Origin: Rhodoferax sp. UBA5149
GTDB lineage: Bacteria > Pseudomonadota > Gammaproteobacteria > Burkholderiales > Burkholderiaceae_C
DNA: 9,730 nt
Direction of reading: 5' to 3'
Assembly (NCBI RefSeq): GCF_002413825.1
Contig: NZ_DHXT01000045.1
Coordinates: 20,738 to 30,467 of the forward strand
Within the stretch, counting starts at the first letter, position 1. Each line of letters begins with the position of its first letter. The position numbers and the translations under genes were made by a program. This document shows, in pieces, positions 1-6,044 of the stretch. Under the pieces are notes generated by a model. That model searched no databases. It was not told the DNA's origin and was given only the letters and a program-made list of their open reading frames with translations.

Positions 1-423
1 GCGCCCAAGTTGCCGCGTCTGGTGGCGCGCCGACCCTTGAGTTTTCAGGTGAGCTTGCTGTTGGCGCTGTTGCGCAAGAAGCTGGCCGAATTCGATGCCA
101 GTGGCGGTGATACCCGCCTGATTCTGTCGCGCGACGCGGTGGTCGAATTGGTCCGCGTCTTCTTGCCCGCTGGCAGTAACGAATCGCGCTTGATGGACCA
201 GATGGAAACGCAGCTCAACAAGATCATCGACCTGGGTTTTGTCAGGCGCTTGAAGCCGCAAGCCAGCAGTGCCGGGCGCGCGGCGCAAGAGCCGGTGTAC
301 GAGGTGCGCCGCATCCTGAAAGCCTTTGTCGATGCGCAATGGTTGGCCGAATTTGACCTGCGCCTGGCTGCGTATCAGGCGCAGCTCGCAGAACCTGGCC
401 TCGGGAAGGTTGATGATGAGTGA
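1..423 (+). CDS. jetB: JetB, Wadjet subunit (DUF4194), 3' part only
   Basis: This is the C-terminal part of JetB, the small winged-helix (kite/MukE-like) subunit that bridges the kleisin JetA and the SMC-like JetC in the Wadjet complex, which recognises and helps cleave circular plasmid DNA. The frame is open from base 1, so the gene begins left of the window and the TTG at 10 should not be taken as its start. The visible 140 residues have the family's look: RRPLSFQVSLLLALLRKKL, then a segment rich in DTRLILSRD, the FLPAGSNESRLMDQ helix, LGFVRRL, and the ending YEVRRILKAFVDAQWLAEFD. The 3' end overlaps jetC by 8 bases, as expected for coupled subunits of one complex. The assignment rests on these motifs plus the JetC and JetD neighbours. 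Identity is firm; the 5' end cannot be seen. Confidence 0.88.
   Translation, partial: APKLPRLVARRPLSFQVSLLLALLRKKLAEFDASGGDTRLILSRDAVVELVRVFLPAGSNESRLMDQMETQLNKIIDLGFVRRLKPQASSAGRAAQEPVYEVRRILKAFVDAQWLAEFDLRLAAYQAQLAEPGLGKVDDE
403..409 (+). promoter_or_regulatory. Ribosome binding site for jetC
   Basis: GGGAAGG lies inside the end of jetB, 6 bases before the ATG at 416 and 3 bases before the ATG at 413. The spacing favours 416 as the jetC start. It also argues against an upstream in-frame ATG at 326, which would place 30 unrelated residues inside jetB coding sequence. Confidence 0.6.
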
Positions 424-3400
424 TCACATCACCAGCGGGAGCCAAGCGGATCCCGTTCGCCCCGAACCAGTCGATGGGACAGGTCTGGCACAAAACAGTT
501 CAGGCGCCGCGCGAACCGTGAGTGAGCCGGAACTGGATTTCAGTGCCCATGAGCCGCCGTCCGGCTTTCGCCTGATGCGCTTGGAAGTACTCAACTGGGG
601 CACCTTCGATAAGAAAGTCTGGACGCTGGAGTTGGGCGGTAAAAATGGGTTGCTGACTGGCGACATTGGCTCCGGCAAGTCCACGCTGGTCGATGCCATC
701 ACAACCCTGCTGGTGCCGGCCCAACGCATTGCCTACAACAAGGCAGCCGGTGCCGATGCGCGGGAACGTTCGCTACGTTCCTATGTGCTGGGCCATTACA
801 AATCCGAGCGCAACGAGGTCAGCGGCAACGCCAAACCGGTGGCCCTGCGGGACCAGACGAACTACTCGGTGATTCTGGGCGTGTTTCGCAACGACGGGTT
901 TGACCAGACGGTGACGCTGGCGCAGGTGTTCTGGATCAAGGACGCCGGTGGCCAACCCGAACGCTTTTATGCCGTCGCGGAAAAGCCCCTGGCGCTGGCC
1001 ATCGACTTCGCCAACTTCGGCACCGACATTGCGCAACTTCGCAAACGCTTGCGCAAGAACGGCGTGGCGCTGTTCGACAGCTTTCCGCCTTACGGGGCGC
1101 ATTTTCGCCGCCGTTTTGGCATCGAGGGCGAGCAGGCGCTGGAGCTGTTTCACCAAACCGTGTCGATGAAATCGGTGGGCAACCTGACCGATTTTGTGCG
1201 CCACCATATGTTGGAGCCGTTTGACGTGGCGCCGCGCATTGCGGGCCTGATCGCGCACTTTGACGACCTGAATCGGGCCCATGAAGCCGTGCTCAAAGCC
1301 AAGCAGCAGGTGGAGCTGCTCTCGCCCCTGGTGGCGGACTGCGACCGGCATGCCGCGTTGCTGGCGGCCACTGACGAACTGCGCGCTTGCCGGGAGGCGC
1401 TCAAGCCCCACTTCGCCGGGCTCAAGCTGGCCTTGATTGAGGCGCGTCTGGAGACGCTGGCCGACAACTACAAGAGTGAGAGCACTAAAGTCGAGCGGCT
1501 TGAAATACACAAAACAGGGCAGCAAATTCAGGAACGCGAGTTGCGCCTGAGCATCGCCCAAAGCGGCGGCGACCGCATTGCCCACCTGGACGCGGAGATT
1601 GCGCGTAGACAGCTTGAGATTGCGCGACGCAAAGGCAATGCAGCGCGTTACGACGAGTTGCGCCGAAAACTGAGCCTGCTGCGGGTGAGCAGCGCGGAAG
1701 ACCTCTCCGTGCAGCAGCAAACCTGTGTTCAAAAGCACGAGGTGGAAACCAGCCGTGCCGTGGAGTTGCAAAACGAGCGCAACGAACTGGGCGTGACCTT
1801 TGCCCAGGGGCGGCAAGAGCATGAGGCCTTAAGCGCCGAGATCGCCAGCCTGCAAGGTCGGCGCAGCAACGTCGAGGCCCAGCAAATTGCCATGCGCGCG
1901 GCCCTGTGCCAGGCCCTGAAACTGCGTGAAGACAGCATGCCCTTTGCGGGCGAGTTGATCGAGGTGCGCGAGGAGGAGCGCGACTGGGAGGGGGCCGCAG
2001 AGCGCTTGATGCACAATTTTGCGCTCTCCCTGCTGGTGCCAGAGGCTCACTACGCGAAAGTCGCCGAATGGGTTGATCAAACCCACCTCAAAGGCCGTCT
2101 GGTCTACTTTTGTGTGCGATCGGCCAAACCGGCGGAGTTGCCCTCTGCGCATGCCGATTCGCTGGTGCGTAAGCTGACGCTCAAACCTGACTCGCCGTTT
2201 TACGCCTGGCTGGAGCAAGCCGTGTGGCAACGCTTCAACGTGGTCTGTTGCAGCACCCAGGAGCAGTTTCGCCGTGAACCCAAAGCCATCACCCGCGCCG
2301 GGCAAAGCAAAGGCGGCGAGCGCCACGAGAAGGACGACCGCCACCGCATTGATGACCGCAGCCGCTACGTGCTGGGCTGGAGCAATACCGCCAAGCTGGA
2401 CGCGCTGAATGGCAAAAAACGGGGGCTCGAAGGCCGGCTGGTGCATACGGGCAAGCAGCTCAGTGACTTGCAGATTGAACAAAACGAGATCAAAGAGCGC
2501 CTGGATACCCTGTCCAAGCTGGTGGAATACCGCGACTACGCTGAACTCGATTGGCCCGTCATTGCGCTGGAGGTGGCGAAGCTGGCGGATGAACTCGCTG
2601 CCCTCAAAGCAGCCTCCGACGTGCTCGTGGCTCTGACAAAAAGCCTGGGCCTGCTGGAAGCGGAGCTGGAGACTACCGAAAAGCAGCTGATCGAACAGCG
2701 TGAGCGGCGTGCCAAAACCGAGCAAAAAACCAGCGACATGCAAGCGCTGCGCCGTCAAACCGAAACGCTGCGCGCAGACTCGGATGCGGCCGAGAGCCCT
2801 GGTACGGATGAACGCGCCGCGATGGCGAAGCAGGACTCACTGGCAATGCGCCTGCTCACTCTGCAAAGAGAGATTCTGGGCGAACAGACTCTGAGCATCG
2901 AATCCTGTGACAACCGGGAGCGCGAGATGCGTGATGGGCTGCAAAAAGCCATTGACGCCGAGGATGGCCGCATCAAGCGCTTGCGCGACAAAATCATCGA
3001 CGCCATGCGCAGTTTCAGCATCCGCTATCCGCTGGAGACGCAGGAGTTTGACGTAGCGGTGGAGTCCGCCGGCGACTACCACACCCTGCTCGACAAGCTG
3101 GCTGCAGACGACCTGCCGCGTTTTGAAGCACGCTTCAAGGAGCTGTTGAACCAGAACACCATACGCGAAGTGGCGCAGTTCAGTACCAAGTTGAACAATG
3201 AGCGCGAAACCATCAAGGAACGCATCGCCCGCATCAACCAGTCGCTCACGCAGATCGATTACAACCCGGGCCGCTACATCGTGCTGGAAGCGCAACTGGC
3301 GACGGACGCCGAGGTGCGCGACTTCCAGACCGAGGTGCGCGCCTGTCTTGAGGGCTCGCTTTCGGGCTCCAACAATCACAACGACGAGAGCCAGTATTCA

Positions 3401-3934
3401 GAGGCCAAGTTCCTGCAGGTCAAGCACATCATCGAGCGGCTGCGCGGCCGCGAAGGGCAGGGCGAGCAGGACCGGCGCTGGACCGCCAAGGTGACGGATG
3501 TGCGCAACTGGTTTGTGTTTGCCGCCAGTGAACGCTGGCGCGAAGACGACCGCGAGCACGAGCATTACTCGGACTCGGGCGGCAAGTCGGGTGGCCAAAA
3601 AGAGAAGCTGGCCTACACCATTCTGGCGGCCAGCCTGGCCTACCAGTTCGGTCTCGCTTGGGGCGAAAAGCGTTCGCGCAGCTTTCGCTTTGTGGTGATT
3701 GATGAAGCCTTTGGCCGCGGTTCGGACGAATCGGCGCAATATGGTTTGAAGCTATTCCAGCAACTGAACTTGCAACTGTTGATCGTCACGCCACTGCAAA
3801 AAATCCACATCATCGAGCCCTTTGTCGCCAGTGTCGGTTTTGTGCATAACGAGGAAGGGCGGGATTCCAAATTGCGCAATCTGAGCATTGAGGAATACCA
3901 GGCGGAGAAGAGCCGTGCGGATTTCGCGAAGTAG
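416..3934 (+). CDS. jetC: JetC, SMC/MukB-like ATPase of Wadjet
   Basis: JetC is the motor of the Wadjet complex. It is an SMC-like ATPase thought to extrude DNA loops until the attached JetD nuclease can recognise and cut a small circle. With the start at 416 it has 1172 residues, in the usual range. It opens with about 45 poorly conserved residues, then the head begins at GFRLMRLEVLNWGTFD. Walker A is GDIGSGKST (residues 82-90). Long charged helical stretches on either side of a hinge-like block (about 510-655, from ELIEVREEERDWEGAAERL to STQEQFRRE and RYVLGWSN) are the coiled-coil arms. The ABC signature is SGGKSGGQ (1054-1061) and Walker B is VVIDEAFGRGS, with D1096 and E1097. VTPLQKIHIIEP near the end is typical of the MukB-like branch. 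No frameshift or missing catalytic residue is seen. It overlaps jetB by 8 bases, but unusually is followed by an unrelated cassette rather than jetD. Its last residues (IEEYQAEKSRADFAK) are echoed by a fragment just before jetD. Confidence 0.93.
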   Translation: MSDHITSGSQADPVRPEPVDGTGLAQNSSGAARTVSEPELDFSAHEPPSGFRLMRLEVLNWGTFDKKVWTLELGGKNGLLTGDIGSGKSTLVDAITTLLVPAQRIAYNKAAGADARERSLRSYVLGHYKSERNEVSGNAKPVALRDQTNYSVILGVFRNDGFDQTVTLAQVFWIKDAGGQPERFYAVAEKPLALAIDFANFGTDIAQLRKRLRKNGVALFDSFPPYGAHFRRRFGIEGEQALELFHQTVSMKSVGNLTDFVRHHMLEPFDVAPRIAGLIAHFDDLNRAHEAVLKAKQQVELLSPLVADCDRHAALLAATDELRACREALKPHFAGLKLALIEARLETLADNYKSESTKVERLEIHKTGQQIQERELRLSIAQSGGDRIAHLDAEIARRQLEIARRKGNAARYDELRRKLSLLRVSSAEDLSVQQQTCVQKHEVETSRAVELQNERNELGVTFAQGRQEHEALSAEIASLQGRRSNVEAQQIAMRAALCQALKLREDSMPFAGELIEVREEERDWEGAAERLMHNFALSLLVPEAHYAKVAEWVDQTHLKGRLVYFCVRSAKPAELPSAHADSLVRKLTLKPDSPFYAWLEQAVWQRFNVVCCSTQEQFRREPKAITRAGQSKGGERHEKDDRHRIDDRSRYVLGWSNTAKLDALNGKKRGLEGRLVHTGKQLSDLQIEQNEIKERLDTLSKLVEYRDYAELDWPVIALEVAKLADELAALKAASDVLVALTKSLGLLEAELETTEKQLIEQRERRAKTEQKTSDMQALRRQTETLRADSDAAESPGTDERAAMAKQDSLAMRLLTLQREILGEQTLSIESCDNREREMRDGLQKAIDAEDGRIKRLRDKIIDAMRSFSIRYPLETQEFDVAVESAGDYHTLLDKLAADDLPRFEARFKELLNQNTIREVAQFSTKLNNERETIKERIARINQSLTQIDYNPGRYIVLEAQLATDAEVRDFQTEVRACLEGSLSGSNNHNDESQYSEAKFLQVKHIIERLRGREGQGEQDRRWTAKVTDVRNWFVFAASERWREDDREHEHYSDSGGKSGGQKEKLAYTILAASLAYQFGLAWGEKRSRSFRFVVIDEAFGRGSDESAQYGLKLFQQLNLQLLIVTPLQKIHIIEPFVASVGFVHNEEGRDSKLRNLSIEEYQAEKSRADFAK
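453..479 (+). repeat. Palindromic repeat-like segment inside jetC
   Basis: This stretch contains GTTCGCCCCGAAC, an inverted repeat with 5-base arms, followed by CAGTCGATGGGA. It closely resembles the common proteobacterial REP-type sequence whose core is CGCCCTGAGCCTGTCGAAGG, as I recall it. In the jetC frame it gives PVRPEPVDG, matching the VRPEPVEG peptide that such repeats produce when translated. It falls in the variable N-terminal extension before the ATPase head, where an insertion would be tolerated. The match is from memory and has not been searched. Confidence 0.5.
3886..3908 (+). repeat. Imperfect direct repeat, left copy (jetC tail)
   Basis: This is the left member of a pair matching 5984-6006 at 19 of 23 positions, sharing the exact core GAGGAATACC. 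It lies within the last codons of jetC and encodes IEEYQAE. Both copies are read in the same codon phase, and they bracket the inserted two-gene cassette. Confidence 0.6.
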
Positions 3935-3964
3935 ACTGAAGATTAGTTCGACAAAATGAAAATC

Positions 3965-3991
3965 CAACTGTTCGGTTTTTCCGAACAGTTG
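3965..3991 (+). other. Perfect 11-bp inverted repeat between jetC and the inserted ATPase gene
   Basis: CAACTGTTCGG, a TTTTT loop and the exact complement CCGAACAGTTG form an 11-bp stem with a 5-base loop, 30 bases after the jetC stop and 56 bases before the next ATG. It sits in the only sizeable non-coding gap of the window (3935-4047). No T-tract follows on the + strand, so it is not a standard intrinsic terminator for jetC. On the other strand the stem is followed by GGATTTTCATTTTG, a weak T-rich run. Possible roles are mRNA 3'-end stabilisation, an operator for control of the cassette, or a remnant of the insertion. No convincing -35/-10 pair was found in this gap. Confidence 0.6.
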
Positions 3992-4035
3992 CCAACACGC
4001 AGAATTTGAAGTGATGACTTGGGTAACAACCCCAT

Positions 4036-4041
4036 AAAGGA
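4036..4041 (+). promoter_or_regulatory. Ribosome binding site of the inserted ATPase gene
   Basis: AAAGGA ends 6 bases before the ATG at 4048 and supports that start. It shows that the cassette has its own translation signal and does not depend on coupling to jetC. Confidence 0.5.
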
Positions 4042-4047
4042 CAGAAC

Positions 4048-5283
4048 ATGGCATTGATCGAAGGTTTCCGCGTTCAAAACTACAGGGCACTGCGTGACGT
4101 GACGGTAGGCAAACTCTCGTCCCAGCAAGGCGGAGCGCCGCTGACGCCATTCACCGTTGTCATTGGCAAAAATGGGGTGGGCAAAAGCACCTTGTTTGAT
4201 GCCTTCGGTTTCGTGGCCGACTGCCTGACACACGATGTGGAGCAGGCCTGCGACATGAAGCAGCGCGGTGGTTTTGAGCGGTTGCGATCCAGAGGCACAA
4301 CCGATCCGATTCGGTTCGAAATTTATTACCGTGAGGCCAAGGGCGAACGGCCGATGACGTATGAATTGTCGATTGCGTTGGACGAAACGGGTCGTCCCTT
4401 TGTTGAATCCGAGGTTCTCAAACAACGGCGTAAAGGTCAAAGTTATGGCCGCCCTTACCCATTTTTGCGTTTGACCCATGGCAAAGGCATGGTGTGGGCG
4501 GGAGAAGAGGCGGTCGAAGTTGAAGGTGTGGAGGAAGACCGCGCCCAGGCATCTGTTGAGCTGACCGACCTTCGTCAATTGGGCATTGCCACGCTGGGTA
4601 CGCTCAAGGAGCATCCTCGCATCAAGCGCTTTCGAGACTTTCTCAAAGGCTGGTATCTGTCGTACTTTTACCCGGACGCCGCACGCGGCCTGCCTTCGGC
4701 CGGGCCGCAGAAGCATTTGAACATCCACGGTGACAACATCGGTAACGTGGTGCAGTTCATGGAGCAGCGTGAGAACACAGAACGTTTCAAGCTGATACTG
4801 AGCCGCATTGCCGCCAAGATTCCTGGCGTCAAGAGCATCGATACCAGGGTAACGGACGACAAGCGGGTGCTGCTGCGTTTCAACGATGGGGCATTTGCCG
4901 ACCCCTTTTTCGCGCAGCAAATGTCTGATGGCACGCTCAAAGTGTTTGCCTACCTGCTGCTGATGGAGGACCCTGAGCCGCCGCCCTTCATCTGTATTGA
5001 AGAGCCCGAGAATGGCCTATACCACAAGCTGCTGGAAACTCTGGCGCATGAGTTTCGTGCCCATGCCAACGGCAAGAAAAATGCGCCCCAGATATTTGTG
5101 ACGACTCACCAGCCCTATTTCGTTGATGCCTTGTCGCCGGATGAAGTCTGGATTCTGGAAAAGGGGTCGGATGGCTATTCGGTTATCCGGCGGGTTTCTG
5201 ATCTGGAGATCGTGAAAAACCTCGTGGACGAGGGCTTGCCTTTGGGTGGTCTTTGGTACAGCGATTACCTGGAGGCGAGCTAG
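4048..5283 (+). CDS. AAA_21 ATPase (RecF/OLD-like, COG4637-like), probable defence protein
   Basis: This predicted ABC-type ATPase of 411 residues is of the AAA_21/AAA_15 kind seen in many anti-phage systems (OLD, PARIS, AbiL and relatives). The N-terminal strand MALIEGFRVQNYRALRDVTV is typical of RecF/SMC-like heads. Walker A is GKNGVGKST (residues 40-48), followed by the GGFERLRSRGT block. A signature-like MSDGTLK lies at 292-298, Walker B at FICIEEPENG (E318, E319) and a switch histidine in TTHQPYF (H354). No nuclease or coiled-coil arm domain is evident; the middle part is the usual insert between the head lobes. Just 3 bases separate it from the DUF4276 gene, so the two proteins probably form a complex in which ATP binding controls the partner. 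Its base composition looks somewhat less GC-rich than the flanking jet genes, consistent with separate acquisition. The family is clear; the target and trigger are unknown. Confidence 0.85.
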   Translation: MALIEGFRVQNYRALRDVTVGKLSSQQGGAPLTPFTVVIGKNGVGKSTLFDAFGFVADCLTHDVEQACDMKQRGGFERLRSRGTTDPIRFEIYYREAKGERPMTYELSIALDETGRPFVESEVLKQRRKGQSYGRPYPFLRLTHGKGMVWAGEEAVEVEGVEEDRAQASVELTDLRQLGIATLGTLKEHPRIKRFRDFLKGWYLSYFYPDAARGLPSAGPQKHLNIHGDNIGNVVQFMEQRENTERFKLILSRIAAKIPGVKSIDTRVTDDKRVLLRFNDGAFADPFFAQQMSDGTLKVFAYLLLMEDPEPPPFICIEEPENGLYHKLLETLAHEFRAHANGKKNAPQIFVTTHQPYFVDALSPDEVWILEKGSDGYSVIRRVSDLEIVKNLVDEGLPLGGLWYSDYLEAS

Positions 5284-5286
5284 GCC

Positions 5287-5931
5287 ATGCACATCGAGGT
5301 TTTGGTGGAGGACAGTTCCGGGGAAAGGTTGCTGGCACAACTGCTGCCGCAAATCCTGGGCGAGCAGGGTACGCCGCATACTTGGCGGCTCAAAGCCTAC
5401 AAGGGCATTGGACCTATCCCGCAAGGCCTGACGGCAAAGGCGGACCCAGCCAAACGCATTTTGCTGGATCAATTGCCCCGATTGCTACAGGGCTACGGCA
5501 AAACACCGGGCATTGATGCAGTCGTCGTGGTACTGGACGTGGACCGGCGAAATTGCCAAGAGTTTCTGCAGGAGTTGAAGTCGGTTGCTGAAAGTTGCAA
5601 CCCGGTGCCGCGCACGTTGTTCCGGCTGGCCATTGAGGAAATGGAAGCGTGGTATCTGGGGGACCGCTCAGCCTTGCTGAAAGCCTACCCGCGCGCCAAG
5701 CGCGATGTGCTGGACCGCTACGTGCAAGATAGTGCGTGTGGTACGTGGGAGTCGCTGGCCGATGCTGTGCATGCGGGCGGCGCTGCGGCCATCAAAAAAA
5801 CCGGCTGGCCGCAGTCCGGGAACATAAAGCATGAGTGGGCTGAAAAGATAGGCCCTTTCATGAGCCTCAATCAAAACGCATCGCCCAGTTTTGGAAAATT
5901 CCGTGACGGCCTGACGAGAATGATCTCGTAA
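5287..5931 (+). CDS. DUF4276 family protein, TOPRIM-like partner of the ATPase
   Basis: This 214-residue protein belongs to the DUF4276 family, often encoded next to COG4637-type ATPases. Three features support this. The N-terminal strand and acidic loop MHIEVLVEDSSGERLL has E8 and D9. A hydrophobic strand ending in a DxD (VVVVLDVDRR, D84 and D86) follows. The signature IEEMEAWYLGD lies at residues 116-126. An acidic residue after the first strand plus DxD after a later strand is the TOPRIM-like arrangement found in OLD-family nucleases and in AriB/RloB-type effectors. A metal-dependent nuclease role is therefore an inference, not shown. The start at 5287 follows the ATPase stop by 3 bases, and GGAGG at 5271-5275 inside the ATPase gene can serve as its ribosome site. 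The C-terminus (SPSFGKFRDGL) looks complete. It could instead be a non-catalytic sensor or regulator of the ATPase. Confidence 0.8.
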   Translation: MHIEVLVEDSSGERLLAQLLPQILGEQGTPHTWRLKAYKGIGPIPQGLTAKADPAKRILLDQLPRLLQGYGKTPGIDAVVVVLDVDRRNCQEFLQELKSVAESCNPVPRTLFRLAIEEMEAWYLGDRSALLKAYPRAKRDVLDRYVQDSACGTWESLADAVHAGGAAAIKKTGWPQSGNIKHEWAEKIGPFMSLNQNASPSFGKFRDGLTRMIS

Positions 5932-5933
5932 AA

Positions 5934-6044
5934 ATGACGGGTATGTTGATGGACTTTTGCATCCCCGACATCGTTACTTACGGCATGGAGGAATACCGGG
6001 CGAAAACGGGTCGCGTGGCCCCCGCTGACAAGGCGGCCGCGTGA
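5934..6044 (+). pseudogene. 36-codon frame ending in a leftover jetC C-terminal tail
   Basis: An ATG two bases after the DUF4276 stop opens a 36-codon frame. Its last 19 residues (MEEYRAKTGRVAPADKAAA) align without gaps to the JetC tail IEEYQAEKSRADFAK: EEY, A, R and A fall in the same places. The stop TGA overlaps the GTG of jetD as GTGA, the junction expected between intact jetC and jetD. I infer that 5984-6044 is the former 3' end of a jetC gene, cut off when the ATPase/DUF4276 cassette entered, while the present jetC carries a second, different tail. Residues before MEEY (PDIVTYG) do not match JetC, which places the junction near 5984. It may still be translated and so keep DUF4276 and jetD coupled. 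The alternative is a small unrelated protein with chance similarity. Confidence 0.55.
5984..6006 (+). repeat. Imperfect direct repeat, right copy (before jetD)
   Basis: This is the right member of the pair with 3886-3908 (19 of 23 identical, core GAGGAATACC). Similarity stops immediately upstream, which suggests that the right edge of the inserted cassette lies here. Confidence 0.6.

Noticed and set aside
10..12. TTG at 10 as the start of jetB
   Set aside because: The frame is open to base 1, and the DUF4194 family has more N-terminal sequence, so the gene is simply cut by the window edge.
326..415. A longer jetC start at the ATG at 326
   Set aside because: The extra 30 residues lie entirely inside jetB coding sequence, have no family likeness and lack a ribosome site. 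The ATG at 416 has GGGAAGG at a good distance.
773..1822. Long open frame on the - strand (349 aa)
   Set aside because: It lies wholly within jetC, has no recognisable motifs and is the usual antisense opening in GC-rich coding DNA. The same applies to - strand frames at 1829-2758, 2837-3379 and 8320-9282.
3965..3991. The hairpin as a rho-independent terminator of jetC
   Set aside because: The T-run is in the loop and none follows the stem on the + strand. It is kept only as an inverted repeat of unknown role.
3995..4047. A sigma-70 promoter for the inserted cassette
   Set aside because: TTGCCA at 3989-3994 could be a -35, but the hexamer 17 bases later (TGATGA) is a poor -10 match, and no better pair was found.
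3943..4920. Long open frame on the - strand (325 aa) opposite the ATPase gene
   Set aside because: The + strand here has clear Walker A, Walker B and signature motifs plus a ribosome site. The antisense frame has no family features.
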